From the NCBI GenBank assembly GCA_018239815.1, contig JAFEGP010000018.1, positions 1 to 40,890 on the forward strand: DNA of 40,890 bases, read 5' to 3'. The notes under the pieces are model-generated. The model saw only the letters and a list, made by a program, of their open reading frames with translations, had not been told where the DNA came from and ran no database searches. Below, piece after piece: positions 1-8,910 of the stretch. A program made the position numbers and the translations under genes. How positions within the stretch are numbered: the first letter of the stretch is position 1; every line of letters begins with the position of its first letter. This stretch comes from Verrucomicrobiota bacterium. Lineage in GTDB: Bacteria; Chlamydiota; Chlamydiia; Chlamydiales; JAAKFR01.

Positions 1-3
1 TAA

Positions 4-492
4 ATGAATTTTTCAACACAGCCCGTAGCAAGCGTCTTTCTTCCTTTTTCTATACAAAACAACCTTATTTTTAACGATGGGGAGGGAGACTATGCACCAC
101 AAGTTGCGTCCACAACAGTCTACCCAAATCACGTAACATGTAATTACCAAGAATGGCAAGCAGCTGTTAGCGCCGCTTATATCTTTCGTTTAGCTAGAAC
201 ACTCAAAGCCATCCCTTTTGTTTCTTTGGAATGTTCAGGTGTAAATGTGGATTTCAAAAATGCCGTTATTCAAACTACATCTAATCTTGCTCCCGCTATA
301 CAAGGAATCTCTCCCAATCTGTTGTTTTCAGCTTCACCTCTTGTGGCTACCTTATACGACTTACAACAACAGACTTGGCTTGGCTGTACATTTGGAACCT
401 CGTTTGTAGGGAACAACTGCTTTGCGGCAAGTATAGAATGGCGCTTTGCCAATGAAAATGCTTTTTGTATAGATTTTAATGTGAATTTTTAG
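4..492 (+). CDS. MOMP-like outer membrane protein, C-terminal half only (truncated gene or pseudogene)
   Basis: The 162 residues align by eye with the second half of the neighbouring MOMP-like protein: both share NYQEWQA, then KAIPFV/RAIPFV, then NLYDL/TLYDL followed by GTSF, and the ending EWRF...F. The closing NVNF, with a terminal aromatic residue, fits the last strand of an outer-membrane beta-barrel. There is no signal peptide, and about 190 N-terminal residues present in the neighbour are missing. The codon just before the ATG, at positions 1-3, is an in-frame TAA, so the reading frame cannot simply continue upstream. It is either the remnant of a nonsense- or frameshift-broken paralogue, or a gene whose upstream half lies in another frame outside the window. 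Its stop lies 14 nt before the next MOMP-like gene, which suggests a tandem duplication. Confidence 0.6.
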   Translation: MNFSTQPVASVFLPFSIQNNLIFNDGEGDYAPQVASTTVYPNHVTCNYQEWQAAVSAAYIFRLARTLKAIPFVSLECSGVNVDFKNAVIQTTSNLAPAIQGISPNLLFSASPLVATLYDLQQQTWLGCTFGTSFVGNNCFAASIEWRFANENAFCIDFNVNF

Positions 493-506
493 AGTGGAGT
501 AAATTC

Positions 507-1544
507 ATGTATCGCTATCTGATCTGGATATTATTCTGTTTAACTTCTCAGATAGGTTTTGCTCTTCCCATCATCAATCCTTGGGAATATGCCCTTATGG
601 GCTATTCTTGTAGGGAAACCACCTGTCATAAATGGAAAAATTGTTCTTTAAAAGCTGGGTTTTTGGGTGATTATGTGTTCAACCGCAAGCTGGAAACACA
701 GCCAAATTCCATTCCTTCCTCTATACCCTCTGATATTTATCAAACAAGACTGCAAACTTATCAAGGCCTGTTAACATTTAACTTATGCGATCGTTTTGAG
801 TTTTACTCAGGTTTTGGAGCTACGCAAATCTCCCTTCTTACACCCGCTAGTTCTTTTAACTATCAGTTTACCGGGACTTTGCAAATCCAAGCGACTTTAC
901 CTGCTATTCTTTACTCTTCTAATAATTTTCCTTTTTTTGATCCAAACAGCCCTCTGTCTCTTACAACGAACCCTTCTTTCTGTTATGTTGTAGGACTTAG
1001 TAGCATTCTATGGACCTGTAAAAATTTTGTCTTAAGCACATCAGGACATTACTTTTACACAAATCCTTCTATTGAAAGCGTCACGTTACCACCAACTATG
1101 GAATATAACGCTTTAGCTAATCTTGGAGCGGGAAACTTTGGAGGGGCTGTACCCATGGTTGCCTCTTCTACCGTCTACTTGCCCAATACCACTTTGAACT
1201 ATCAAGAATGGCAAGCCGATCTATGCTTAGCTTATGCTTTATGCCTTTCTCGCAACCTGAGAGCTATCCCATTCGTTGCTATTGAATTAGCTGGGGTTTT
1301 AGTCAATTTTGGCAATGCCGTTGTAACAACTTTTACGCAAATTCCACCTTCTGTAGGTGCCTTCAGCCCCATCTACACAACTCCCACTGCATTTACAGCT
1401 AATCTCTATGATTTATCTCAACAAAGACTTTTTGGTTATACCATTGGAACTTCTTTTATAGGCAGGAATCGCTTTGCTGCTGGAATTGAGTGGAGATTTG
1501 TGAATGAAACAGCTTTTAGCGTAGATCTCAATTTTAACTTCTAA
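507..1544 (+). CDS. MOMP-like major outer membrane porin
   Basis: The 345-aa protein opens with a signal peptide (residues 1-19, ending GFA) followed by LPIINPWEYALMGY. This resembles the mature N terminus of chlamydial MOMP, which also begins with LP. The following segment SLKAGFLGDYVFNRKLET matches the MOMP pattern of a first beta-strand ending in GDYVF-R-L-T. The protein ends with alternating hydrophobic residues and a C-terminal Phe, as expected for insertion by the BAM machinery. MOMP family members are cysteine-containing porins of the outer membrane complex; several cysteines occur near the N terminus. The start has a GGAG about 8 nt upstream. It follows the truncated paralogue closely and was probably co-transcribed with it. 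Exact subfamily unknown; environmental chlamydiae often carry expanded MOMP-like families. Confidence 0.75.
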   Translation: MYRYLIWILFCLTSQIGFALPIINPWEYALMGYSCRETTCHKWKNCSLKAGFLGDYVFNRKLETQPNSIPSSIPSDIYQTRLQTYQGLLTFNLCDRFEFYSGFGATQISLLTPASSFNYQFTGTLQIQATLPAILYSSNNFPFFDPNSPLSLTTNPSFCYVVGLSSILWTCKNFVLSTSGHYFYTNPSIESVTLPPTMEYNALANLGAGNFGGAVPMVASSTVYLPNTTLNYQEWQADLCLAYALCLSRNLRAIPFVAIELAGVLVNFGNAVVTTFTQIPPSVGAFSPIYTTPTAFTANLYDLSQQRLFGYTIGTSFIGRNRFAAGIEWRFVNETAFSVDLNFNF

Positions 1545-1575
1545 AGTTCATTCCAGCCTTGACTCACGCAACCAA

Positions 1576-3003
1576 TTAGAAGGCAAAGATGACGGACATA
1601 TCAAAAACTTTATAGTTGAAATCTCCACCAATACCAGAATCGCGAGGGGTACTATGAGCCGCTTTAGCCCTTAATGACAAACTGTCTGTCATAGCATATA
1701 AAAAGCTCACTTCCCATCCTCTATAATTTGCAAAGCCTCCTACAACTCCAGGTGGTAAGCCTAATAAAATAGCATCGGAAAGCAGCGTGTTGGCAGCATT
1801 GCCATGTCCAATGCCAGCTAAATCAAACTCTGGCACAGCTTGAGCCTGTACACTTTGATAGATGACATCCAAAGACCAATCACAAGCTTTGCACAGTTTC
1901 CCTAATGTAAAGCCAGCATACCAAGCATTGTTAAGTTTTTGACTATTTGTTGTTTTGGAAGGTCTAGCATTATGATTACATAATACGGCTGCATAAGCAT
2001 ACAGGGTTTTACAATGAGGTAGACCTATCTTTCTTTCGTAACCAAAGAGCATCTGCGAAACCAAAAATGCATAACGCGGATTGTTCGCAATAGTTACATT
2101 CCCAGACCCAGTTAGATTACCATAGTCAAGTGTAGGAGCGCTTCGATTCCAGTTAATAATACTATACTTAAAGCTAAAACCCGTCCCAGCCCATCTATTC
2201 ACAAATGTTTCCATTGCCCATCCGTAGTGATTTGTGAAACTATCAATCACAAAGGGGCCACCATGGATGGTAAACTGTCCGATTGTTGGGATTTTTTTCT
2301 GATAAAATAGATGAATCCCATCGAAAAATGTTGAAAATTCGACTCGTGATTCATACAGATAATCTAAACGCGTTCTTCCTACTTCAATGTAACAATCAAC
2401 ATCATCACCGCAATGATAGATATCATATCCAATAAAGGCCCTGTCTGTTTCCGTTTTGGTTGCTGTGCCCCCATCTGACCCATCATAGTTGACCCAACGA
2501 AGCTTATTGGTCACCCAGGCTTTGGGGGCTGTATAATCTAAGAATAAGTTAACCTCACTGCGGAAAGTATTTAACGCTGTATTAGTGCCTGTGCCGCGCT
2601 GTTTAATACCATTAAGAGATTCTCCCTGAGTCGTCCACCTTGCCCTCACGTCACCAGCAATAATGAGATTACCCTCTTTTTGACGGCATTTGATTAACCC
2701 ACGACTTTCGATAAAATCTCGCAAAACACGAGGATCTAGCATGGTATCAGCATCGGGACCAATGTCTCCTTCTGCCGTAAATCCAGCAGCACCCGGTCCC
2801 AAATTGTCAACAGCCGCTGTTAAAGTACCAGCTTCATTTTGCTCTGCAATAGATTCTTCTAAGGCCAGCTCTGTTTCTATTTCTAAATCAATTGTTTCTG
2901 TTTGTTCTGTTTCAAGGAATGGTTGATCGGATGCAACCTCTTCAGCTGCCCAAGCTATCCTTAGCAGACAAAAAATAGAGAAAATAAAAATAAAACTTCT
3001 CAC
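1576..3003 (-). CDS. Putative outer-membrane beta-barrel porin
   Basis: This is a secreted, probably outer-membrane, protein of about 475 residues. From the GTG at 3003 it begins with a textbook signal peptide (basic start, FIFIFSIFCLL core, cleavage after AWA), with GGAG just upstream. A longer form starting with TTG at 3054 (492 aa) is possible but has no ribosome site. The mature N terminus is a strongly acidic, Glu/Thr-rich stretch of about 60 residues, then a DPRVLRDFIESRG segment. The rest is rich in aromatic, alternating beta-strand patterns and ends VIFAF with a terminal Phe. It resembles the putative porins described from amoeba-associated chlamydiae, but I cannot place it in a named family. 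It is convergent with the MOMP-like genes, so this end of the window is a surface-protein locus. Confidence 0.6.
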   Translation of the reverse strand: MRSFIFIFSIFCLLRIAWAAEEVASDQPFLETEQTETIDLEIETELALEESIAEQNEAGTLTAAVDNLGPGAAGFTAEGDIGPDADTMLDPRVLRDFIESRGLIKCRQKEGNLIIAGDVRARWTTQGESLNGIKQRGTGTNTALNTFRSEVNLFLDYTAPKAWVTNKLRWVNYDGSDGGTATKTETDRAFIGYDIYHCGDDVDCYIEVGRTRLDYLYESRVEFSTFFDGIHLFYQKKIPTIGQFTIHGGPFVIDSFTNHYGWAMETFVNRWAGTGFSFKYSIINWNRSAPTLDYGNLTGSGNVTIANNPRYAFLVSQMLFGYERKIGLPHCKTLYAYAAVLCNHNARPSKTTNSQKLNNAWYAGFTLGKLCKACDWSLDVIYQSVQAQAVPEFDLAGIGHGNAANTLLSDAILLGLPPGVVGGFANYRGWEVSFLYAMTDSLSLRAKAAHSTPRDSGIGGDFNYKVFDMSVIFAF

Positions 3004-3130
3004 CTTCTCCACTGTAACTCTTGTGAAAAAAAATGTACACAAACTAACAAGCAAAATTTTTATTTAAGAACCTAACCATACAAAACTAGATACGAAGTTT
3101 TATTATTTATCTAAACAATCATTATTAATA

Positions 3131-3159
3131 TTGCAAAAAATTAAAGTTGATAATATTAT
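3131..3159 (+). promoter_or_regulatory. Predicted sigma-70-type promoter for the 316-aa orphan gene
   Basis: TTGCAA (3131-3136) and TATTAT (3154-3159) are separated by exactly 17 nt. They match the consensus at 4/6 and 5/6 positions. The site lies 27 nt upstream of the ATG at 3187 and is followed by AAGGAG at about 3176-3181. The region is AT-rich throughout, so chance matches are common, but spacing and distance are right. Confidence 0.4.
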
Positions 3160-3186
3160 GTTTTTATTAAAAACTAAGGAGTTTAT

Positions 3187-4137
3187 ATGTCAGCAGTTTC
3201 CGGTGCTCAAAGACCTCATTTTGAAAGTCCTTTTGTTGGTTTTGATCAAGTTGAGGACCTTCCTCAAATTCAACAACAGATTGAGAGGGTTTTTGCCAAT
3301 CTTTTTGCTCCTGCTGAATCCAGAGAATTTCCTCATGCATCTGCTCAAGAACAACAAGACCTCGAAGACAGAGAGTTGGTAGAGGAATATCACACAACAA
3401 GAGCAGGAGCCATTCGTGCTTGTTATTTGCCTCAATTGCCACATGATGCTTTTCGGCAGGTAGACAGTCTCATGGTGGGTTGCCTTGGAACCTCCGATAT
3501 GATACGTATGGTAGCACGCCATATCGAACTTACTTCTTATCTTGACACTGAAGATGAAGAGATTGGCGATGCTATAACAAACTTAACTGAACACACTGCT
3601 GCTAATATGAGGGAGACCATTGCGCCAGCCGTACGCACTCTTTCTAAATTAACAACTGATGATATGCTTGGCCCTATCTTTCTGGCATGCGTTCAAGCCC
3701 ATAAGATACCTTCCCAGTTTATACCGCCAGAAGATGAATATTCTCGCAGTTTTTGCAAAGGGCCAGCAAACAGTTTCCTAGCCATGGATGCAGTTATGAA
3801 TATTTTTCTGACGTATGATCTTTCTTCCGCTTCTTTTATGGAGTCGTTACGTCTTCGCCGAGACACATTAGGTAATGCGTATTCTCTTTTGCAAAGCGGT
3901 CATGATTTAATCACCCTATTGCGCGACGAGTTACCAAATCTTGATGAAAGAGTGCACTTACAGCTCGCGGGTATCACCCCCGACCATTTCCAAAGAGCTG
4001 CTCGAGTTTGTCAAGATGCTGTGACAGAAATTAACTCCATTCTACCTCAGGCGATGCAGGAACTGGCCGACAATTTAGCTGCAAGGTTCGATCGTCACCA
4101 AGAACGACCCGACAGAGGATGGAGTCGTTTTCTGTAA
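3187..4137 (+). CDS. Unrecognised 316-aa hydrophilic protein
   Basis: I do not recognise this protein. It starts at an ATG with AAGGAG six nucleotides upstream, behind its own predicted promoter, and is transcribed away from the porin gene. It has no signal peptide and no membrane segment. Residues 1-60 are low in hydrophobics and rich in Gln and Glu (for example QIQQQIERV). The middle and C-terminal parts look mainly alpha-helical, with an acidic segment YLDTEDEEIGDA near residues 118-129. The C terminus is basic and aromatic (RPDRGWSRFL). A soluble, lineage-specific chlamydial protein with a polar N terminus could be a type III secretion substrate or chaperone client, but nothing in the sequence proves it. 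It ends 36 nt before the convergent CT590-like gene. Confidence 0.7.
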   Translation: MSAVSGAQRPHFESPFVGFDQVEDLPQIQQQIERVFANLFAPAESREFPHASAQEQQDLEDRELVEEYHTTRAGAIRACYLPQLPHDAFRQVDSLMVGCLGTSDMIRMVARHIELTSYLDTEDEEIGDAITNLTEHTAANMRETIAPAVRTLSKLTTDDMLGPIFLACVQAHKIPSQFIPPEDEYSRSFCKGPANSFLAMDAVMNIFLTYDLSSASFMESLRLRRDTLGNAYSLLQSGHDLITLLRDELPNLDERVHLQLAGITPDHFQRAARVCQDAVTEINSILPQAMQELADNLAARFDRHQERPDRGWSRFL

Positions 4138-4173
4138 CACTTAGCCATTAGCCAAGACGAGTCTGAAATTTTT

Positions 4174-7032
4174 TTACACCATCCCATACTCATGGGGCTT
4201 CACATAAATGCCCCAGTCTTTTCTTGCTCGTCCATCAAGATAAGATTTCCAAGCAGAAAGGGGACGACCTCTAACGCCTAACATATCAAAAGTCCAAAGC
4301 TCCAACTGACCTGTTCCAGGATTCACAACAAATCCTAAGGAAGACTTCCCTTCCCAATTAGGATCTGCAAATAAAATAGGAGCAGGAGCTCTTAACTTTA
4401 AAGAGCGCATAGCTTGTATGAGCTCCTTAATGTAAAAAGTTTCTGTTGCCGTCTTACCACTAGCTAGCATTAATAAAGCTTGAGCTAAGTGCTGAATATC
4501 GCAAGCCGATACGATATGCTGAACGGGCGGATGCTCTTGCTGATAGACTTGCATAAGCTTGGCCTTGAGTTGATTATCTACCGAAGGCATCATATCCCAA
4601 ATCGCAACCAAATGTTTGGTCAAATCTACATCAAAACAAAAAGGGAGATGTTCTAATAAAATCTGATCTATATGATCCAACATGCTTGTATAGACAGGCT
4701 TAAGCCATGTTTCATAACTAAGAAGCGAAGCAACATGTGCTCTCCAATCAACAGGCAGCAATCTTTGACCAGGCATACCTTTAAGAGCTTGAGAAACAAG
4801 ATGCTGATAACCTTTAGGAAAAAGTTCTATCAAATATTGCTGTAGCCATTCTTGATGAAGAGGCTCCAACCATTGTTGAGACCAAAACGCTTCTTGAGGG
4901 GCGATCCAATGATCTCTTACCCAGCTATACGTATAGCTTTGATTTTGCCATCCTTGAATAAAAGGATCCCAAGCTGGTTTTAAAATAAAAGCATGAGTGG
5001 GACTATAAGCTAACAATCCTCCTTGAGGAGAGTCGATCATTTTCTTTTGCGTTGTTAAAGGGAGTTCTTTTAACGTATCTAGATAAAAGACAAGCAGCTC
5101 TACTTCTCTTTCTATCCATCTTTTAACCTCTGTAGGAGGTGTTGTATGACCAAAATATGTGCTGACCAACGTCCCCATTGTCCCACCTGAAACGTAACTC
5201 CATGGGGTACGTTTGACTTGATCCAAATGCTTTAAAGGATGTTTATAAGTAGGCTCTTGGTAATGATTTGCCAACCTATAAATGCTTTTTTCCAGGAAAG
5301 TTGGTTCTCTAATAGCTAAAATTATCTCGGTAATCAGTTGACTGACTTCTCTTTGGACTAAATTTAACTCTTTTTTTTGTGAAAGCTCCGTTTCTGTAGC
5401 GGTAAAAAAGGCGCTTAATGCCTGTATATAATCAGGTGCATGGTATAACAACGTCCAAACAGAAGGATTATTACGACCATGTTTATAAAGTAAGCGAAAG
5501 CCCGCTGGCATATCATCATAAATCCCCACATTGACCTCTTTCATGCCAGCGTCATAGACCTCCTGAAAATAAGAAGGAAATTTGTCTAAGTAAAAAGAAA
5601 CTAGAATTTGCCATGTAGAAACCAACTGTTTTCCTTTTTCGTGAGTTTCATCACGACGATCCAGTATACGATCTAATTCCACTCGCTGGACACGGTATTC
5701 CGATTGAATCCAACGAGCTTCTTGCTCTGTTGATACATGCCGAGCTCTAATCTCTAAAGATTTAACTTGGGCATAAGTGTGATCATACATAGACTGAAAA
5801 TGCGCTATTTCTTCATTAATTTTCTCAATTTTAGACTGTAACAATCTATGTATAAGAGCTGTTAAACCATCTTCTTGCTCAGACTCTAATCCAAGACTAA
5901 TGCAAAGATTCCAGCGGCTAGTATCTGCTTTCACCTCCGCAAAGGAAGCTAAAGTAAACTCCCATGCTTTGAGTAAAGGATGTTCTGTTTGAGCTACAAA
6001 AGACTCTTTAGCAGCATCATATGCTTTTAAATAATCCTCACACGCCTTACTTTTTTTTGTCCCAATACGATGCACAAAACCCGACCCAAGAAAGGGCATG
6101 TGTATCTGTTGTAATCGTTGTTCTTCCACTTCTTCGCTGGTTACTTCATAGACTTGAAGCAAAACTTCTGAAATAAGATTTTCTGCTGTAAATGTAGCAA
6201 ATGAAAAATCCTTTTTTCCCCACACTCTTTTAAGCAAATCCGCGCAATTCTTTTCTTCTTGTTGAAGGATGCCAGCTGCTTTAAAAGCAGCTAGTAACCC
6301 CGGAGCTAAGCTCAAGCTCTGGAAGGGATCTTCTCCCAAAGACTCCCACTCAACCGGGAACCTTAACGCTCCTAAACCCACATGAGCTGTTAAAGGAACA
6401 GAATATTCATAACCTTGAAAGGTTCTCTTCAGTGCTCCTGTGCCAAATATTTGGGCTAAGTCAGAAAAAAATTGTAGGGGCTGATGATGATGGATCAAAA
6501 TGGCAGGCGCTGTAGCAAAACAAGATCCTACACTTTGACGAAGAGGAGCTAACCAAGCAGATAAAGCAGCTTTACGTGCCAAAGCATCAGATAAGGGGAC
6601 CGAACTAGATAAAAGCAGGGCACGCCGTATCAAATGTGAGGCATGCTCTTGAGCATATGGCATTTTAACACGTTTAAAAGCAGCTTCAACATCTAGATTT
6701 TTACTCAATATCTGCAATTTGGTTAATATCATCTCCATGCCCAGAGCTTCCTGCTCTCCATCTAAACCCAAAGAATAAACATAAGAAGACAGGTGTTTTG
6801 TTAGGAATAGTAAGGACTTAGGATCAATTTTCCCTTGGGGATTGATAATACGTTCGGCAATAGAGCGAGCAAAATGCAACATTTTCCAAGAAGAGGGTGA
6901 TTGCATTTGACTCGCTTTAAACAGATGTAATTGCTCTGAAGAGATTGGGATCAACACACTTGTTTGTTGAGCTATTACACGTTGGAAAACATCTTCTAAG
7001 AATTGACAAGAAGGACAGTGAGATAAAGGCAT
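4174..7032 (-). CDS. CT590-like large conserved chlamydial protein
   Basis: This 952-aa protein occupies the CT590 position of the CT588-CT589-CT590 cluster, and its length agrees with my recollection of that family, whose function is unknown. It has no signal peptide or clear membrane span. Visible landmarks are HCPSC at residues 5-9, RQSVGSCFATA at 165-175, a Gln/Glu-rich coiled-coil-like region around 400-465, SPTHAFILKPAWDP at 677-690, and FADPNWEGKSSLGFVVNPG at 888-906. The first landmark of the core resembles the Gln...Gly-Ser-Cys nucleophile signature of papain-fold peptidases; His680 and a later Asp or Asn could complete a triad. That reading is inference. The start is six nucleotides after the CT589-like stop, so the gene is probably the last of a three-gene unit. 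Confidence 0.75.
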   Translation of the reverse strand: MPLSHCPSCQFLEDVFQRVIAQQTSVLIPISSEQLHLFKASQMQSPSSWKMLHFARSIAERIINPQGKIDPKSLLFLTKHLSSYVYSLGLDGEQEALGMEMILTKLQILSKNLDVEAAFKRVKMPYAQEHASHLIRRALLLSSSVPLSDALARKAALSAWLAPLRQSVGSCFATAPAILIHHHQPLQFFSDLAQIFGTGALKRTFQGYEYSVPLTAHVGLGALRFPVEWESLGEDPFQSLSLAPGLLAAFKAAGILQQEEKNCADLLKRVWGKKDFSFATFTAENLISEVLLQVYEVTSEEVEEQRLQQIHMPFLGSGFVHRIGTKKSKACEDYLKAYDAAKESFVAQTEHPLLKAWEFTLASFAEVKADTSRWNLCISLGLESEQEDGLTALIHRLLQSKIEKINEEIAHFQSMYDHTYAQVKSLEIRARHVSTEQEARWIQSEYRVQRVELDRILDRRDETHEKGKQLVSTWQILVSFYLDKFPSYFQEVYDAGMKEVNVGIYDDMPAGFRLLYKHGRNNPSVWTLLYHAPDYIQALSAFFTATETELSQKKELNLVQREVSQLITEIILAIREPTFLEKSIYRLANHYQEPTYKHPLKHLDQVKRTPWSYVSGGTMGTLVSTYFGHTTPPTEVKRWIEREVELLVFYLDTLKELPLTTQKKMIDSPQGGLLAYSPTHAFILKPAWDPFIQGWQNQSYTYSWVRDHWIAPQEAFWSQQWLEPLHQEWLQQYLIELFPKGYQHLVSQALKGMPGQRLLPVDWRAHVASLLSYETWLKPVYTSMLDHIDQILLEHLPFCFDVDLTKHLVAIWDMMPSVDNQLKAKLMQVYQQEHPPVQHIVSACDIQHLAQALLMLASGKTATETFYIKELIQAMRSLKLRAPAPILFADPNWEGKSSLGFVVNPGTGQLELWTFDMLGVRGRPLSAWKSYLDGRARKDWGIYVKPHEYGMV

Positions 7033-7038
7033 GATTCC

Positions 7039-8910
7039 TCACAAAATTTTAAAAGCAAGCACAACAACTTCATCTTCTTGCTGAAGATCTGCTATGAATT
7101 GCTGATATTCAAGGTTCAAGCCATTTACAATTTCTTGTGCTGACATCCATTTTCTTTGTTGTAAGAGCTCTTTGACACGTCGATGAGAAAAATATTGATT
7201 TTTCTCATTCACAGCCTCTACCAGACCTTTCGTATAAAAAATCACAACATCATCCTTGCTTAACTTGATTTTATCTGCATGGAAAACGTCCGTTTCTAAC
7301 AGCCCAAGGGCCATACCAGAATGCTCTAAGATTGTTATAGATCCATCTTTATGTTTAACAATACCGGGCACATGACCACAAGAGTAGTAAGTTAGAAAAT
7401 AAGTTTGAGGATCAAAAATTCCCACAAGGGTTGTAACAAACATGCCTGTATCAGCAGTTTGTTCTAAAAAACATCTATTGGTTAAATGTAAAGTCTCTTC
7501 AATGTCTTCATAAAGCCTGGAGTAACTACGCATCAGGCTTCTCACGGCCAGAGAATATAAACACGACGAGATCCCCTTTCCTGCAGCGTCACCCACTGCT
7601 AGCCAGATTTTTCCTGATTCCAGCTGTTCCGCACAGTAAAAATCTCCTCCTACATCCTTAGCCTGTAGATAAATGGAGGCTAGCTCAAAAGTATCATTTT
7701 TAGGGACTCTAATAGAAAGGAGGTTTTTTTGCACCTCTCGGCCAAACTCTACTTCTCGAAGATAGGTCTCTTTTTTGAGACGCTCTTCCTCTGCTTGTTT
7801 AATATTATGGAGCAATGTCTCAAGGGTTTTGTTAAAAAGATAACCTAGCTTATTGAATTCATATCCTAAGGTTTGAGATCTAAATCGCGCTTGTAGATTC
7901 CCTTCATGAGCCTGCCCCATAACATAGCTGAGTTCTTGTAAAGGCTTGGAGATCCAACGAGAAATAAAATAAGCGAGCAAAATTCCTGTGACCAAGACTA
8001 TAAAGTAAGCGATATAGATCCACAAGAACTGCCTGATTGCCAACATAAACAAAGCGTCCTTAGGAATAAAAGCAACCAAAGAAAATCCTAAGTCGGGATT
8101 ATGGGAGCGATAAGCAAGAAATTTTCGATTCTGAAAAACAAAATCATAAAATCCTTTATCTCCTGTTGGATCTTGCTTAATGTGGTGCTCCGCCAGTGTT
8201 AAATTGCCAAGTGATCCAGATGCTTGCAACCGTTCTTTAATATCTAAAGGAATACTTTCAAAATACTGGCCTTCAAAAGCTGGATTTGTAGAAGCTAAAA
8301 CAACTGAATTTTGGTTCAGAAGAGCCAAAGAGACATATTCTGGATCCCCTTGACTTAGAAGTTTATTAGTAGATTGCTGAATGTTTGCACTCGCTAACAA
8401 GACTCCTATGGCATTATTTTGTTTTTCAATAAGTTGACCTACAAAAAAAAGAAGAATAGGCTCTCTCAATGAGGCGGGTGTAACATAACGGATAAACTTC
8501 GCTGTTCCCTTCATTAAAACCTGCTCTACACCTCCGCCTCCAATAAACTCTTTCATGCCGTATAGCTGTTCATTCAAAAAGGTATAGTTACCTTCAAATG
8601 TGATGGGCAACTGCAACACACTTAGAGTTGTCATTCCACCCGTTGCATTAAGCTCACTTACTTGCTGTTTAATCTGCTCCATAGAATTGCCAAGCAAATA
8701 CACCGTATCATATAAAGCTTGAGTAGAAATAGACTCCAAAGCATCAAAAGCAAGAGATTTATATTGGACCATTTCTGTTAGATCTAAACGTGCTGATTTC
8801 AAAGCTCGAAGATAAAAATGTTGAAAAAATACACAGGTGGCTAAATACAAAGGCAGAGCCAGTATAAAAAAATGTGCTAAGAAAATACGAAAAGTAAGGG
8901 ATTTTCTCAT
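7039..8910 (-). CDS. CT589-like membrane sensor with degenerate PP2C/SpoIIE phosphatase domain
   Basis: Architecture in 623 aa: a membrane helix at about 8-30, a periplasmic sensor region to about 290, a second helix at about 294-316, a HAMP-like linker (317-372), a short coiled coil, then a PPM/SpoIIE-type phosphatase domain (about 385-623). Two metal-ligand motifs are kept, DVGGDFY (Asp423) and GDAAGKG (Asp441). The usual YTDG is YTKG here (Lys561) and the final acidic pair of the family is changed to QEDEVVV. The enzyme is therefore probably weak or inactive, as I recall for C. trachomatis CT589. Its ATG overlaps the stop of the upstream CT588-like gene by 4 nt (ATGA), so the two are translationally coupled paralogues. 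The likely role is regulatory, alongside the active phosphatase. Confidence 0.8.
   Translation of the reverse strand: MRKSLTFRIFLAHFFILALPLYLATCVFFQHFYLRALKSARLDLTEMVQYKSLAFDALESISTQALYDTVYLLGNSMEQIKQQVSELNATGGMTTLSVLQLPITFEGNYTFLNEQLYGMKEFIGGGGVEQVLMKGTAKFIRYVTPASLREPILLFFVGQLIEKQNNAIGVLLASANIQQSTNKLLSQGDPEYVSLALLNQNSVVLASTNPAFEGQYFESIPLDIKERLQASGSLGNLTLAEHHIKQDPTGDKGFYDFVFQNRKFLAYRSHNPDLGFSLVAFIPKDALFMLAIRQFLWIYIAYFIVLVTGILLAYFISRWISKPLQELSYVMGQAHEGNLQARFRSQTLGYEFNKLGYLFNKTLETLLHNIKQAEEERLKKETYLREVEFGREVQKNLLSIRVPKNDTFELASIYLQAKDVGGDFYCAEQLESGKIWLAVGDAAGKGISSCLYSLAVRSLMRSYSRLYEDIEETLHLTNRCFLEQTADTGMFVTTLVGIFDPQTYFLTYYSCGHVPGIVKHKDGSITILEHSGMALGLLETDVFHADKIKLSKDDVVIFYTKGLVEAVNEKNQYFSHRRVKELLQQRKWMSAQEIVNGLNLEYQQFIADLQQEDEVVVLAFKIL

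Noticed and set aside
3190-3522. 110-codon minus-strand frame over the 316-aa gene
   Set aside because: No ribosome site, and the plus-strand gene has both promoter and Shine-Dalgarno in the right place.
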